Shown: positions 25,354-31,537 of the stretch, piece after piece
Position numbering within the stretch: the first letter of the stretch is position 1
Layout of the letters: every line of letters begins with the position of its first letter
Position numbers and translations under genes: made by a program
Assembly: GCA_009843735.1 (NCBI GenBank)
Contig: VYCW01000076.1
Coordinates: 1-40,090, forward strand
Source of the DNA: Acidimicrobiaceae bacterium
Lineage (GTDB): Bacteria > Actinomycetota > Acidimicrobiia > Acidimicrobiales > Aldehydirespiratoraceae
Reading direction: 5' to 3'
Length of the DNA stretch: 40,090 nucleotides
The notes under the pieces: model-generated
Databases searched by the model: none
What the model saw: only the letters and a program-made list of their open reading frames with translations
What the model was told of the DNA's origin: nothing

Positions 25354-25623
25354 CGGTACTCCTCGGCGACGACTATTGACAGCTGGCAGTGTAGTCCCGG
25401 CAGGGCGGACCCTCCCCGGACCGGGGTAGGTCTATCACCGCTGCACCGTCGATCCGAACACCGGCCCCGCCTCGATGCCCGGCCGGTACGGACACCGGCG
25501 GAGAAGGGACGACTCCGCAACTTCCCCGAGTGGTCGCCCCATCTCCGCCGGATAGAGTTCGAAATAGCTGATACTCAACCTCATATCAAATCCTGGGCTG
25601 CTTAATCTGTCGCGTTGACCCGC
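25354..25623. other. 270-nt intergenic region upstream of the respiratory cluster
   Basis: It separates the first cytochrome-cluster gene from the YbjN-like gene end. The left part holds the putative promoter at 25388-25393. The right part (about 25560-25610) is clearly less GC-rich than its surroundings, with words such as ACCTCATATCAAATCC. I see no open frame, tRNA or strong hairpin. Confidence 0.5.
25388..25393 (-). promoter_or_regulatory. Putative -10 box (TACACT) for the cytochrome/nuo cluster
   Basis: TACACT on the minus strand would place a start site near 25381, giving a leader of about 27 nt with GAGGAG before GTG 25353. No good -35 hexamer is seen. Confidence 0.35.
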
Positions 25624-26133
25624 TCAGCCCCGGAACTTGGAGGCGTAACCGATCCGCATCGCGGGACGGAAGATCAACTCGGTGGCGGCGTACATCGACC
25701 CGAGGATCCCGTCCAGCGCGCCCGGAGTCACTTGCATCACCGGCATCGAGCCCGACAGGAAGACGGCGTCCTCGGGGCCGATCTCGAGCTTCAGCCCGGT
25801 CAGCCGCCGGTTCCGGCGCAGCAGGTGCTCGTAGAACTGGGCGTGGTTCTCCTCGGGGGCAGGCACCAGGTACGTCTCGTAGTGCAGGGTGCGCTGGCCG
25901 AGGGTGAACCAGATAGTCCACACCTCCTTCTCGTCGCCGGTGACCCTCACATACCAGCGCCGTGCGCCCTCCGGGCCGCGCTCCACCGCCGCGATCGCCT
26001 CCTTCGAGCCGGCTGCTGCCTCCAGCCATGAGTCGATGAGCCGCTCGGTGGCGTCGAGCTCAAGGTCCGAGACCGGCGCGGCTCCGGTGAGGGGATCCGC
26101 GCCGTCCGGCTCAGGGGAGTCTCGGCCGCCCAC
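25624..26133 (-). CDS. YbjN-domain protein
   Basis: A 169-aa protein resembling the YbjN/type III secretion chaperone-like fold, with the core RRWYVRVTGDEKEVWTIWFTLGQ, YLVPAPEENHAQFYEHLLRRN and a C-terminal MYAATELIFRPAMRIGY. The YbjN family is poorly characterised; binding of peptides or partner proteins is suspected. In mycobacteria a YbjN-like gene also lies next to mshA and near a phosphoglycerate mutase, and the same three lie together here. GTG 26133 is 5 nt after the mshA stop and is the only good start in frame near the domain. Confidence 0.8.
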   Translation of the reverse strand: MGGRDSPEPDGADPLTGAAPVSDLELDATERLIDSWLEAAAGSKEAIAAVERGPEGARRWYVRVTGDEKEVWTIWFTLGQRTLHYETYLVPAPEENHAQFYEHLLRRNRRLTGLKLEIGPEDAVFLSGSMPVMQVTPGALDGILGSMYAATELIFRPAMRIGYASKFRG

Positions 26134-26138
26134 CGCGC

Positions 26139-27353
26139 TCAGGCCGTGCAGTCCAGCGGGACCCGCGCCGACAGGTCCTCGAAGATCCTGCGGAGGCGTC
26201 CCGCGGTGGCAGTCCACGAATACCGGCCGGCCATCTCGGCGCCGTGGCGGGCCATCGATGATGCCAATGCCGGATCATCGAGAATCGACCGTACCGCTGC
26301 GGTGTACAGGGCGGGATCGCGTTCGGCGATCCGGAAGCCGTTGCGGCCGTCGTCCACCAGCGTGCGCAGCCCGCCGACATCGGCCGCGACCACCGGGACG
26401 CCGCAGGCCGACGCCTCCAGCGCGACCAGGCCGAAGGACTCCGACCGGCTGGGCACCAGGCACACGTCGGCAGCCCGGTAGTAGGTGGACAGCAGATGGT
26501 GAGGTTGCGGGGCGACCATGCCGACGCGCCCGTGGAGGCCGTAGCGGTGTACCGCGTCGTGGAGGCGCCGCAGTTCGCGCTCGCCGTCGGGACCCGATGC
26601 GCCGCCCACCACCAGCAGCCGGGCGTCGCGATGGCTGGTGCCCAGCCCGGCGAGGGTGTCCACCGCCACGCTGAGACCCTTCAGGGGCTGGATGCGGCCC
26701 ACGAACAGCAGCACCGGCTCGTCTCCCAGCCCCAGAGCGGCCCGGGCCCCGCGCCGGGACCCGGCTGAGAAGAAGGCCGGGTCCACCCCCGGTGAGACCA
26801 CGTCGATGCGCTGGGGGTCGGCGCCGTAGAGCTTGGACAGCTGCTGAACCTCGGCCACAGAGTTGGCGGTGATCACGTCGGAGCACGCGATCACCTCGGC
26901 CTCCGCCTCGATCCGGCGCTGAGGCTCGGGGTCGCCCGTGGTGGCCTTCACCCGGGCCAGGGTGTGGAACGTGGACACCAGCGGAAGGTCGAGTTCGTGC
27001 TTGAGCCGGTGTCCGGCCACGCCCGAAAGCCAGTAGTTGGCGTGCAGCACATCGGCCGGGTTCTCCTGCATCCGAGCGGCCACCCCCTCCGCGAACTCAT
27101 CGACCGACCCGGCCAGCGACTCCTTGGGCAGCTCGGGCGGGCCCGCATCGATATGGACGACCCGGAATCCGGGCTCCACGTCCACAACAGCGGGCCCGTC
27201 GCTGTGGCGCCTGACGAAGACGGTGGCGTCGATCCCGGCCTGGGCCATCGACGACACCAACTCGCGCACGTAGACGTTCATCCCGCCCGCGTCGCCGCGG
27301 CCCGGCAGCACCAGCGGTGAGGTGTGGAGCGACAGGACAGCGACGCGGCTCAC
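26139..27353 (-). CDS. mshA: D-inositol-3-phosphate glycosyltransferase (mycothiol biosynthesis)
   Basis: A 404-aa GT4-family (GT-B fold) enzyme. MshA transfers GlcNAc from UDP-GlcNAc to inositol 3-phosphate, the first step of mycothiol synthesis. N-terminal signature: SLHTSPLVLPGRGDAGGMNV; acceptor-side NYWLSGVAG; C-terminal donor site VGRIQPLKG and the E-x7-E region SRSESFGLVALEASACG. All match MshA closely. GTG 27353 matches the family N-terminus and a TATCCT box lies 9 nt upstream. The YbjN-like gene follows 5 nt after the stop. Mycothiol is an actinobacterial thiol, so this gene is a good lineage marker. Confidence 0.92.
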   Translation of the reverse strand: MSRVAVLSLHTSPLVLPGRGDAGGMNVYVRELVSSMAQAGIDATVFVRRHSDGPAVVDVEPGFRVVHIDAGPPELPKESLAGSVDEFAEGVAARMQENPADVLHANYWLSGVAGHRLKHELDLPLVSTFHTLARVKATTGDPEPQRRIEAEAEVIACSDVITANSVAEVQQLSKLYGADPQRIDVVSPGVDPAFFSAGSRRGARAALGLGDEPVLLFVGRIQPLKGLSVAVDTLAGLGTSHRDARLLVVGGASGPDGERELRRLHDAVHRYGLHGRVGMVAPQPHHLLSTYYRAADVCLVPSRSESFGLVALEASACGVPVVAADVGGLRTLVDDGRNGFRIAERDPALYTAAVRSILDDPALASSMARHGAEMAGRYSWTATAGRLRRIFEDLSARVPLDCTA

Positions 27354-27362
27354 GGACGGTCG

Positions 27363-27368
27363 AGGATA
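27363..27368 (-). promoter_or_regulatory. Putative -10 box (TATCCT) for mshA
   Basis: TATCCT on the minus strand ends 9 nt before GTG 27353. No ribosome site lies between, consistent with a leaderless or near-leaderless mRNA. Confidence 0.4.
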
Positions 27369-27385
27369 ATGCGGGCTCCGGTTGT

Positions 27386-27622
27386 TCAGCCGCCGGAGAC
27401 GGGAGGCAGCACCGCGATCTCGTCGTCGTCGCCCACCGGCATGTTGGGCGCGGTCGGCTCGCCGTTGCACCAGACCTGACATGTCTCGAGCAGTCCGGCG
27501 AAGTCATGTCCGTAACGGCCGCATGCCTCCTCGAGCACCTCACGCACGGTGGCGCCGGGAACGGTGTCACGGCCCTTCCCGGCAGCCTCGCGCGCCGATG
27601 CGAACAGCCGTAGATGAGCCAC
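27386..27622 (-). CDS. MoaD/ThiS-family sulfur carrier protein
   Basis: A 78-aa ubiquitin-like protein with the N-terminal LRLFASAREAAGKGRDTV and the C-terminal DDEIAVLPPVSGG, ending in the di-Gly that is adenylated and thiocarboxylated in MoaD, ThiS and CysO. The pattern LFASAREAAG and the PPVSGG end favour MoaD (molybdopterin synthase small subunit) over ThiS, but no other molybdopterin genes are present, so the pathway is unproven. GTG 27622 has TACCAT exactly 6 nt upstream. It lies 32 nt upstream of mshA and reads the same way. Confidence 0.85.
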   Translation of the reverse strand: MAHLRLFASAREAAGKGRDTVPGATVREVLEEACGRYGHDFAGLLETCQVWCNGEPTAPNMPVGDDDEIAVLPPVSGG

Positions 27623-27628
27623 GGCGAC

Positions 27629-27634
27629 ATGGTA
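27629..27634 (-). promoter_or_regulatory. Putative -10 box (TACCAT) for the MoaD-like gene
   Basis: TACCAT on the minus strand ends 6 nt before GTG 27622, the commonest spacing in this window. Confidence 0.45.
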
Positions 27635-27711
27635 GCGGTGACCCCGCGCCCGGCGCGGCTGAGAGGCCGATCGGCCAGGCGGGCATCCGCGGCCAGGGTG
27701 CTCTGCCCGGT

Positions 27712-27717
27712 TACGGT
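27712..27717 (+). promoter_or_regulatory. Putative -10 box (TACGGT) for the histidine phosphatase gene
   Basis: TACGGT ends 11 nt before ATG 27729, leaving a leader of only a few bases. It is weaker support than the boxes with 6-8 nt spacing. Confidence 0.3.
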
Positions 27718-27728
27718 CACCTGCGATC

Positions 27729-28331
27729 ATGGTCAATCTTCTTGTCGTTCGCCACGCCGAGTCGGTGTGGAATCTCGAGGGCCGCTGGCAGGGTCAGGCG
27801 GACCCCCCGCTCTCGGAACCCGGCGCCGCCCAGACCCGGCTCGCGGCCACCAACATCGACGGCGTCGGCTGCATCGTGTCCAGCGACCTTCGCCGGGCCA
27901 GTGCGACCGCCGAGATCATCGCCGAGACTCTGGGCGTTGAGCCCGTGATCATCGATACGGGGTGGCGCGAGCGCGACATCGGCCGGTGGCAGGGACTGAC
28001 CACGGCCCAGATCGAGAGCCAGTATCCCGGTGCGCTGGCTGCGGGCGACTACCCGCCGGGCTGGGAGAGCAACGAGTCGCTGCTCGACAGAGTGTTGGCG
28101 GCGATCCACCGGACCGCGGCCAGAGTGGTATCGGGCGATGTGTTGGTTGTGTCACATGCTGGGGTTATCTATACACTTGAAGGGCATTTCGGTTGCGGTT
28201 TCGACCGCATCGGGAACCTCGGGGGCCGCCGCCTGCTCGTTCAGTCGGGCGAGGTGCGCTTGCGGGAGCGAATCGCGCTCACCAGTGACGGTGAGTGCCT
28301 CAGACCCGCGGCAACCAAGGAGCGACAATGA
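27729..28331 (+). CDS. Histidine phosphatase family protein (phosphoglycerate mutase-like)
   Basis: A 200-aa enzyme of the RHG superfamily. The catalytic set is visible: R8-H9 (VVRHAES, phospho-His), R55, E81 (WRERDIGRWQG) and H143 (VVSHAGV). The family includes cofactor-dependent phosphoglycerate mutases and many broad phosphatases. The short length and absence of the dPGM insert suggest a phosphatase rather than the glycolytic mutase. It is divergent from the MoaD-like/mshA genes across about 106 nt. Its stop overlaps the start of the downstream metallopeptidase gene (ATGA). Substrate unknown. Confidence 0.87.
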   Translation: MVNLLVVRHAESVWNLEGRWQGQADPPLSEPGAAQTRLAATNIDGVGCIVSSDLRRASATAEIIAETLGVEPVIIDTGWRERDIGRWQGLTTAQIESQYPGALAAGDYPPGWESNESLLDRVLAAIHRTAARVVSGDVLVVSHAGVIYTLEGHFGCGFDRIGNLGGRRLLVQSGEVRLRERIALTSDGECLRPAATKERQ

Positions 28332-28891
28332 ACACAGGCGGCAGGCCGGCTGCCGACTTCGACGGTGGGGATCACCAGAACCTTCCCCCCGTTCGGGTGA
28401 TCCGCAGCTCGAGGCGAAAGGAATCGGTGTCGGCACGGATGTCCGACGGCGTACTGGTGGTGCGCATCCCCGACTTCTTCACGAAGGACGAGGAGCACGC
28501 CATGGTCAGCAAGGTGCTGGACCGGTTCGAGGAGAAGTGGCGCTGCGGTCATGTGCCGCTGGAGCCGAGGGCCCGGGAACTGGCGGCCCGATTCGGCCTC
28601 CCCGAGCCCCGCTCGATCCGGTGGTCCTCCCGCCAGCGCCTGCGCTGGGGATCCTGTTCGGCCACCAGCGGCGACATACGGATCTCGAGCCGGCTGGCCG
28701 GTGCGCCACCCTGGGTGCTCGACCATGTCATCGTCCACGAGCTTGCCCATCTAGTGGTGGCCGACCACTCACCCGAGTTCCACGCCCTCGTGAACCGCAA
28801 CCCCAACGCGGAGAGGGCTGAGGGCTACCTGCTGGCGCTCAGCGACATCGGCTCCAGGCCGCAGTCCTCAGAGCAGGCCCTCGCCAGCTAA
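28328..28891 (+). CDS. YgjP-like (DUF45) zinc metallopeptidase domain protein
   Basis: A 187-aa protein with the YgjP/WLM-like core RWSSRQRLRWGSC followed by VIVHELAHLVVADHSPEFH. The zinc site is H137-E138-x2-H141 (HELAH) with a later His in HSPEFH as the probable third ligand, and E138 as the general base. Family members are thought to be proteases, but few have known substrates. ATG 28328 has AAGGAG at 7-8 nt and overlaps the upstream stop, so it is coupled to the phosphatase gene. The first 45 residues are hydrophilic and not conserved. Confidence 0.84.
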   Translation: MNTGGRPAADFDGGDHQNLPPVRVIRSSRRKESVSARMSDGVLVVRIPDFFTKDEEHAMVSKVLDRFEEKWRCGHVPLEPRARELAARFGLPEPRSIRWSSRQRLRWGSCSATSGDIRISSRLAGAPPWVLDHVIVHELAHLVVADHSPEFHALVNRNPNAERAEGYLLALSDIGSRPQSSEQALAS

Positions 28892-28908
28892 CGGCCCACG
28901 CGGAGGGG

Positions 28909-29145
28909 CTAGCCGTCCGGACTAGCCGGTTCCTGCTCGTCGCCGTGCCGCTGCTCGTCATCGGGCGCCGGCGCCCGGGGTGAGTCGAGTCCAGCGGCCA
29001 GCGCTTCGGCGGCATCGAGGTCCCCGGAGTCAAGCGCGGCCAGAGCCTCGTCGACGTTGTCCAGATCCTGCTCGATGCCCTGGAGCGACGCCTCGTCCTG
29101 CGTAGCGGCGTGCTCGGAGGGAAGAGGCTCGCCGGCGTCGGTCAC
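28909..29145 (-). CDS. Small acidic protein resembling the DksA/TraR coiled-coil without zinc finger
   Basis: A 78-aa, strongly acidic protein. The stretch QGIEQDLDNVDEALAALDSG resembles the helical segment that precedes the zinc finger in TraR/DksA proteins (where one finds ALARLDxGTYGxC), but no cysteine is present at all. The C-terminus is rich in Pro, Asp and Glu and looks disordered. GTG 29145 is supported by TACCCT ending exactly 7 nt upstream. It converges on the metallopeptidase gene with 17 nt between stops. The family relation is tentative. Confidence 0.55.
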   Translation of the reverse strand: MTDAGEPLPSEHAATQDEASLQGIEQDLDNVDEALAALDSGDLDAAEALAAGLDSPRAPAPDDEQRHGDEQEPASPDG

Positions 29146-29151
29146 GGGCCA

Positions 29152-29157
29152 AGGGTA
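29152..29157 (-). promoter_or_regulatory. Putative -10 box (TACCCT) for the small acidic protein gene
   Basis: TACCCT on the minus strand is separated from GTG 29145 by 6 nt (29146-29151), matching the leaderless pattern. Confidence 0.45.
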
Positions 29158-29163
29158 ACTCGC

Positions 29164-29188
29164 GCCCGCTCCAAGAGGCCGAGCGGGC
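29164..29188. repeat. Perfect 8-bp inverted repeat between divergent genes
   Basis: GCCCGCTC (29164-29171) and GAGCGGGC (29181-29188) are separated by 9 nt. It lies just upstream of the -10 box of the small acidic protein gene and next to dispersed repeat copy 3; it could be an operator or part of the repeat element. Confidence 0.6.
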
Positions 29189-29189
29189 A

Positions 29190-29262
29190 AGCGAGCGGAT
29201 CCGGCTCATACGGGCGAGGCCGTGGCCCGAGCGGCCCGTGAGCGAAGCGAACAAGAGCGGGA
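29190..29262 (+). repeat. Dispersed repeat copy 3
   Basis: Matches copy 1 over about 70 nt, including the left flank, the ACGGGC/GCCCGT stem (29210-29215 with 29234-29239) and the right words GAGCGGCCCGTGAGC and AGCGAACAAGAGCGGG. It occupies the gap between the small acidic protein gene and the DUF2237 gene. I see no flanking direct repeat here. Confidence 0.85.
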
Positions 29263-29294
29263 ACCGCCACGCGCGATCTGCGAGACTTGGCGCC

Positions 29295-29666
29295 ATGCCC
29301 CAGAACGTGCTCGGTGATGAGCTTCAGCCCTGTTCCTTCGATCCGCTCACCGGCTGGTTCAGAGACGGCTGCTGCAACACCGACTCGGGCGACTACGGGG
29401 TCCACACCGTCTGCGCGGTCATGACCGCCGAATTCCTCGCGTTCTCCAAGGCGGCCGGCAACGACCTCTCCACACCGCAGCCCGCCATCGGCTTCGACGG
29501 GCTAGCCCCCGGGGACCACTGGTGCCTGTGCGCGCCCCGCTGGACCGAGGCCCTGGAAGCCGGCGCGGCCCCCGAGGTCGTGTTGGAGGCGACCCACGCC
29601 CGCACCCTGGAGTGGGCTGATCTCGGCGACCTGAAGGCCCACCGCTTCACCGGCGACCCAGCCTGA
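29295..29666 (+). CDS. DUF2237 family protein
   Basis: A 123-aa protein that matches the DUF2237 family along its whole length: NVLGDELQPCSFDPLTGWFRDGCC, HTVCAVMTAEFLAFSKAAGNDLSTP, GDHWCLCAPRWTEALEAGAAP and VVLEATHARTLEWADL. Several Cys residues (in CSFD, GCC, VCAV and WCLCA) are conserved in the family and could bind metal or form disulfides, but function is unknown. ATG 29295 begins the conserved region. No clear ribosome site is present; GAGACT 7 nt upstream is a weak -10-like word. The stop is followed at once by dispersed repeat copy 4. Confidence 0.88.
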   Translation: MPQNVLGDELQPCSFDPLTGWFRDGCCNTDSGDYGVHTVCAVMTAEFLAFSKAAGNDLSTPQPAIGFDGLAPGDHWCLCAPRWTEALEAGAAPEVVLEATHARTLEWADLGDLKAHRFTGDPA

Positions 29667-29717
29667 TTGCCCCGGGCCCGAGCGGCCCGTGAGCAAAGCG
29701 AACAGGAGCGGGATTGC
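29665..29717. repeat. 6-nt direct repeats flanking dispersed repeat copy 4
   Basis: GATTGC at 29665-29670 and 29712-29717 flank a 41-nt insert that is almost exactly the repeat core. The left copy overlaps the last two bases of the DUF2237 stop codon. Confidence 0.55.
29671..29711 (+). repeat. Dispersed repeat copy 4 (shortest)
   Basis: Contains GAGCGGCCCGTGAGC, then AAAGCGAACAGGAGCGG, differing from the other copies by two substitutions. It begins CCCGGGCC instead of the longer left arm, so it defines the minimal core. It lies between convergent genes. Confidence 0.8.
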
Positions 29718-29727
29718 AGGCCGGCTC

Positions 29728-30621
29728 CTAGCTGACTGCGGGGGTCTCCTCGATGGTCACCGAGTGGATAGTCACGTCCCGCGAGGGAGCACCGCCGAGT
29801 GATCCACCCGGCTCGTGAAGGGCGATGATCGACCGGGCCACCTCCAGTCCCGCCTCGTCGGTCTGGCCGAAGACCACGTAGACGCCCTGCGAGTCCAGCA
29901 ACGAGGCGTTGGGGCCGGTGGTGAGGAAGAACTGCGCGCCGGCCGCGTCACGTCCGGCCGACCGGGCCATGACGAGCTGACCGGGCTGGTAGCGGTAGGG
30001 CCCGGTGAGCCGGCCCGTGTCCGGGTCCTCGTCGAAGGCAGGCTCGTCCGGGATGGTGTATCCCGGCCCGGGGTCCGAGGCGCTGTTGGTGTGCGGCGAA
30101 CCGCCCTGGATGATGTCGATGGACGGGTCGGTGCGGAACAGCCGAGTGCCGTCGTAATAGCCCCAGCGGGCCAGGGTGACGAAATTGTTGACCGTCAGCG
30201 GGGTGTCCTCGGCGGTCAACTCGAAGCGCATCTCGCCCTCGCTGGTGTCAAGAACGGCCACGTAGCCGGCCTCGGGATCGATGCACATCCGCTGGGGGCC
30301 ATCGAAGTCGATGGTTCGCGGGCTTGATCCGTCGTCCGCCGGGCATCCTCCGTCCGGCTGGGCGCTCTCGGGGTCGGGCACCGGGTCGACCTCGGCGGGG
30401 TCGGTGGCAGTGTCGGCGGCCACCGGCTCAGGGGCGGTGACCGGCTCGGAGCTGTCACGCTGCAGGTAGCCGATCACCGCGACGGCCGCCCCCACCACCA
30501 CGACGGCGAGGCCGATCCTCTTGATGCGCCGGTTGGTGGTGTACTTCTTGGCCGCGGTTTCGTCGGCGACGATGCGTTGCATGCGGTTCTGGCGTTGTCG
30601 CTCCCGCTTCGGTGTGCTCAT
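29728..30621 (-). CDS. Membrane-anchored cyclophilin-type peptidyl-prolyl isomerase
   Basis: A 297-aa protein. A basic cytoplasmic N-terminus (KRERQRQNRMQR) leads to one helix at about residues 36-54, an acidic Pro-rich linker, and a cyclophilin domain from about residue 115. Domain marks are MRFELTAEDTPLTVNNFVTLA, TRLFRTDPSIDIIQGGSP and GAQFFLTTGPNASLLDSQGVYVVFGQ. The catalytic Arg appears as LFR, as CHR does in mycobacterial PpiB-like proteins. It catalyses Xaa-Pro isomerisation outside the membrane by family function. The ATG is 3 nt after the stop of a 59-aa membrane-protein gene, which probably supplies its promoter. Confidence 0.9.
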   Translation of the reverse strand: MSTPKRERQRQNRMQRIVADETAAKKYTTNRRIKRIGLAVVVVGAAVAVIGYLQRDSSEPVTAPEPVAADTATDPAEVDPVPDPESAQPDGGCPADDGSSPRTIDFDGPQRMCIDPEAGYVAVLDTSEGEMRFELTAEDTPLTVNNFVTLARWGYYDGTRLFRTDPSIDIIQGGSPHTNSASDPGPGYTIPDEPAFDEDPDTGRLTGPYRYQPGQLVMARSAGRDAAGAQFFLTTGPNASLLDSQGVYVVFGQTDEAGLEVARSIIALHEPGGSLGGAPSRDVTIHSVTIEETPAVS

Positions 30622-30624
30622 CAG

Positions 30625-30804
30625 CTAAATGACCGACACCAGCCCCACCAGCAGCGAGGCCACCATCATCACTGCCACCACGACCGCGACCAACGCGATC
30701 AGCCGGCGCTTGCGGTCCCGCCGGGATCCGCGCCGCGGCACTCCGGCCGGTGGCCGGGCTTCAGCGTGCTGCCGGCGCTTGCGGACCTCGTTCTGGGAGG
30801 GCAC
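30625..30804 (-). CDS. 59-aa basic single-helix membrane protein
   Basis: A short frame from GTG 30804 to TAG 30625 encodes a very basic N-terminal half (Arg and Lys throughout, for instance EVRKRRQHAEAR and RRGSRRDRKRR) followed by one helix, LIALVAVVVAVMMVASLLVG, at about residues 36-55. TAGGGT lies exactly 6 nt upstream of the GTG, the window's recurrent leaderless promoter pattern, and the cyclophilin gene starts 3 nt after its stop. Both products have a basic cytoplasmic stretch and one helix, so they may pair in the membrane. I recognise no family. Confidence 0.65.
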   Translation of the reverse strand: MPSQNEVRKRRQHAEARPPAGVPRRGSRRDRKRRLIALVAVVVAVMMVASLLVGLVSVI

Positions 30805-30810
30805 GGCCCA

Positions 30811-30816
30811 ACCCTA
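30811..30816 (-). promoter_or_regulatory. Putative -10 box (TAGGGT) for the small membrane protein/cyclophilin operon
   Basis: TAGGGT on the minus strand ends 6 nt before GTG 30804. Confidence 0.45.
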
Positions 30817-30912
30817 CATCGGCACCCCGTCGGCGCCGCCCGGACCCGCTCCTATGGCTCCGCCTGCCGGCTCGGCAAGAGTCCGGGTCCCCCATTCAAG
30901 GATCCGGTCGCC

Positions 30913-30918
30913 TACCTT
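30913..30918 (+). promoter_or_regulatory. Putative -10 box (TACCTT) for the lipoprotein gene
   Basis: TACCTT ends 6 nt before ATG 30925, with no ribosome site between. Confidence 0.45.
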
Positions 30919-30924
30919 GGTGCG

Positions 30925-31512
30925 ATGGCGACTCGATGTCGGAGCGCGCCTTGGGGGTGGTTGCGGCGCCTCGGCACGGCGGGATGGGTTCTCGCCGCGG
31001 TCGCGGCCGCGTCAGCCTGCGCGGGCACCGGCGATGGCCCGTTGGTGAGCGACGAGACTCCTGACGAGGCCACCGCGGCCACGACATCCTCATCGGCGCC
31101 GGAGGACCCGGCCTCACAGGCGCCGACCACCTCCGAGGGGCCACCTCCGTCCGAGGGGACGGTCGAGATCGGCGACACCCGTTACCAGTTCACGGTCACA
31201 TGCCAGGAGCTGGGAGCGGGCGACGTGCGCGTCGAGGGAACAGGAGAGGACCCCGACTCGGACGGTACCGTCGAGTTGTACCTGCTGGCGTTCCTCGTCG
31301 ACCCCTACGTCGGTCTGCGCCTCGCGGACGGGACGCTCTTCGAGCCCTCGCTGGAGAGCCCGCTGGACCTGTACGTCCAGGATGACGTGATCCGTGCCTC
31401 CGCTATCCGCTTCGTGCGGGACTTGGATCTTGAGACGGGCACGGCCACCGATGTCGGATTCGGTGAGCTCGAGATCCACTGCTACGAGTATTCGAGAGAG
31501 GCGCCCGAATGA
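30925..31512 (+). CDS. Putative secreted lipoprotein
   Basis: A 195-aa protein with an export signal: basic start, then hydrophobic GWVLAAVAAASAC, giving a plausible though weak lipobox with C32 as the lipidated residue. A Ser/Thr/Pro-rich linker (about 45-75) follows, then a compact domain with VEIGDTRYQFTVTCQELGAG and GFGELEIHCYEYSRE, whose two Cys could form a disulfide. I do not recognise the domain. ATG 30925 is set by the TACCTT box 6 nt upstream and by the signal peptide. It converges on the next gene with 25 nt between stops. Confidence 0.72.
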   Translation: MATRCRSAPWGWLRRLGTAGWVLAAVAAASACAGTGDGPLVSDETPDEATAATTSSSAPEDPASQAPTTSEGPPPSEGTVEIGDTRYQFTVTCQELGAGDVRVEGTGEDPDSDGTVELYLLAFLVDPYVGLRLADGTLFEPSLESPLDLYVQDDVIRASAIRFVRDLDLETGTATDVGFGELEIHCYEYSREAPE

Positions 31513-31537
31513 GCTTCCGGCAGGGGGCAGCCGCCTC

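Noticed and set aside
28295-28327. An earlier plus-strand start for the metallopeptidase gene
   Set aside because: ATG 28328 has AAGGAG at good spacing and overlaps the upstream stop; the extra 11 codons lie within the phosphatase gene and look like shadow.
27729-28331. Glycolytic phosphoglycerate mutase (gpmA)
   Set aside because: The RHG catalytic residues are present, but at 200 residues it lacks the extra segments of true cofactor-dependent mutases; a general histidine phosphatase call is safer.
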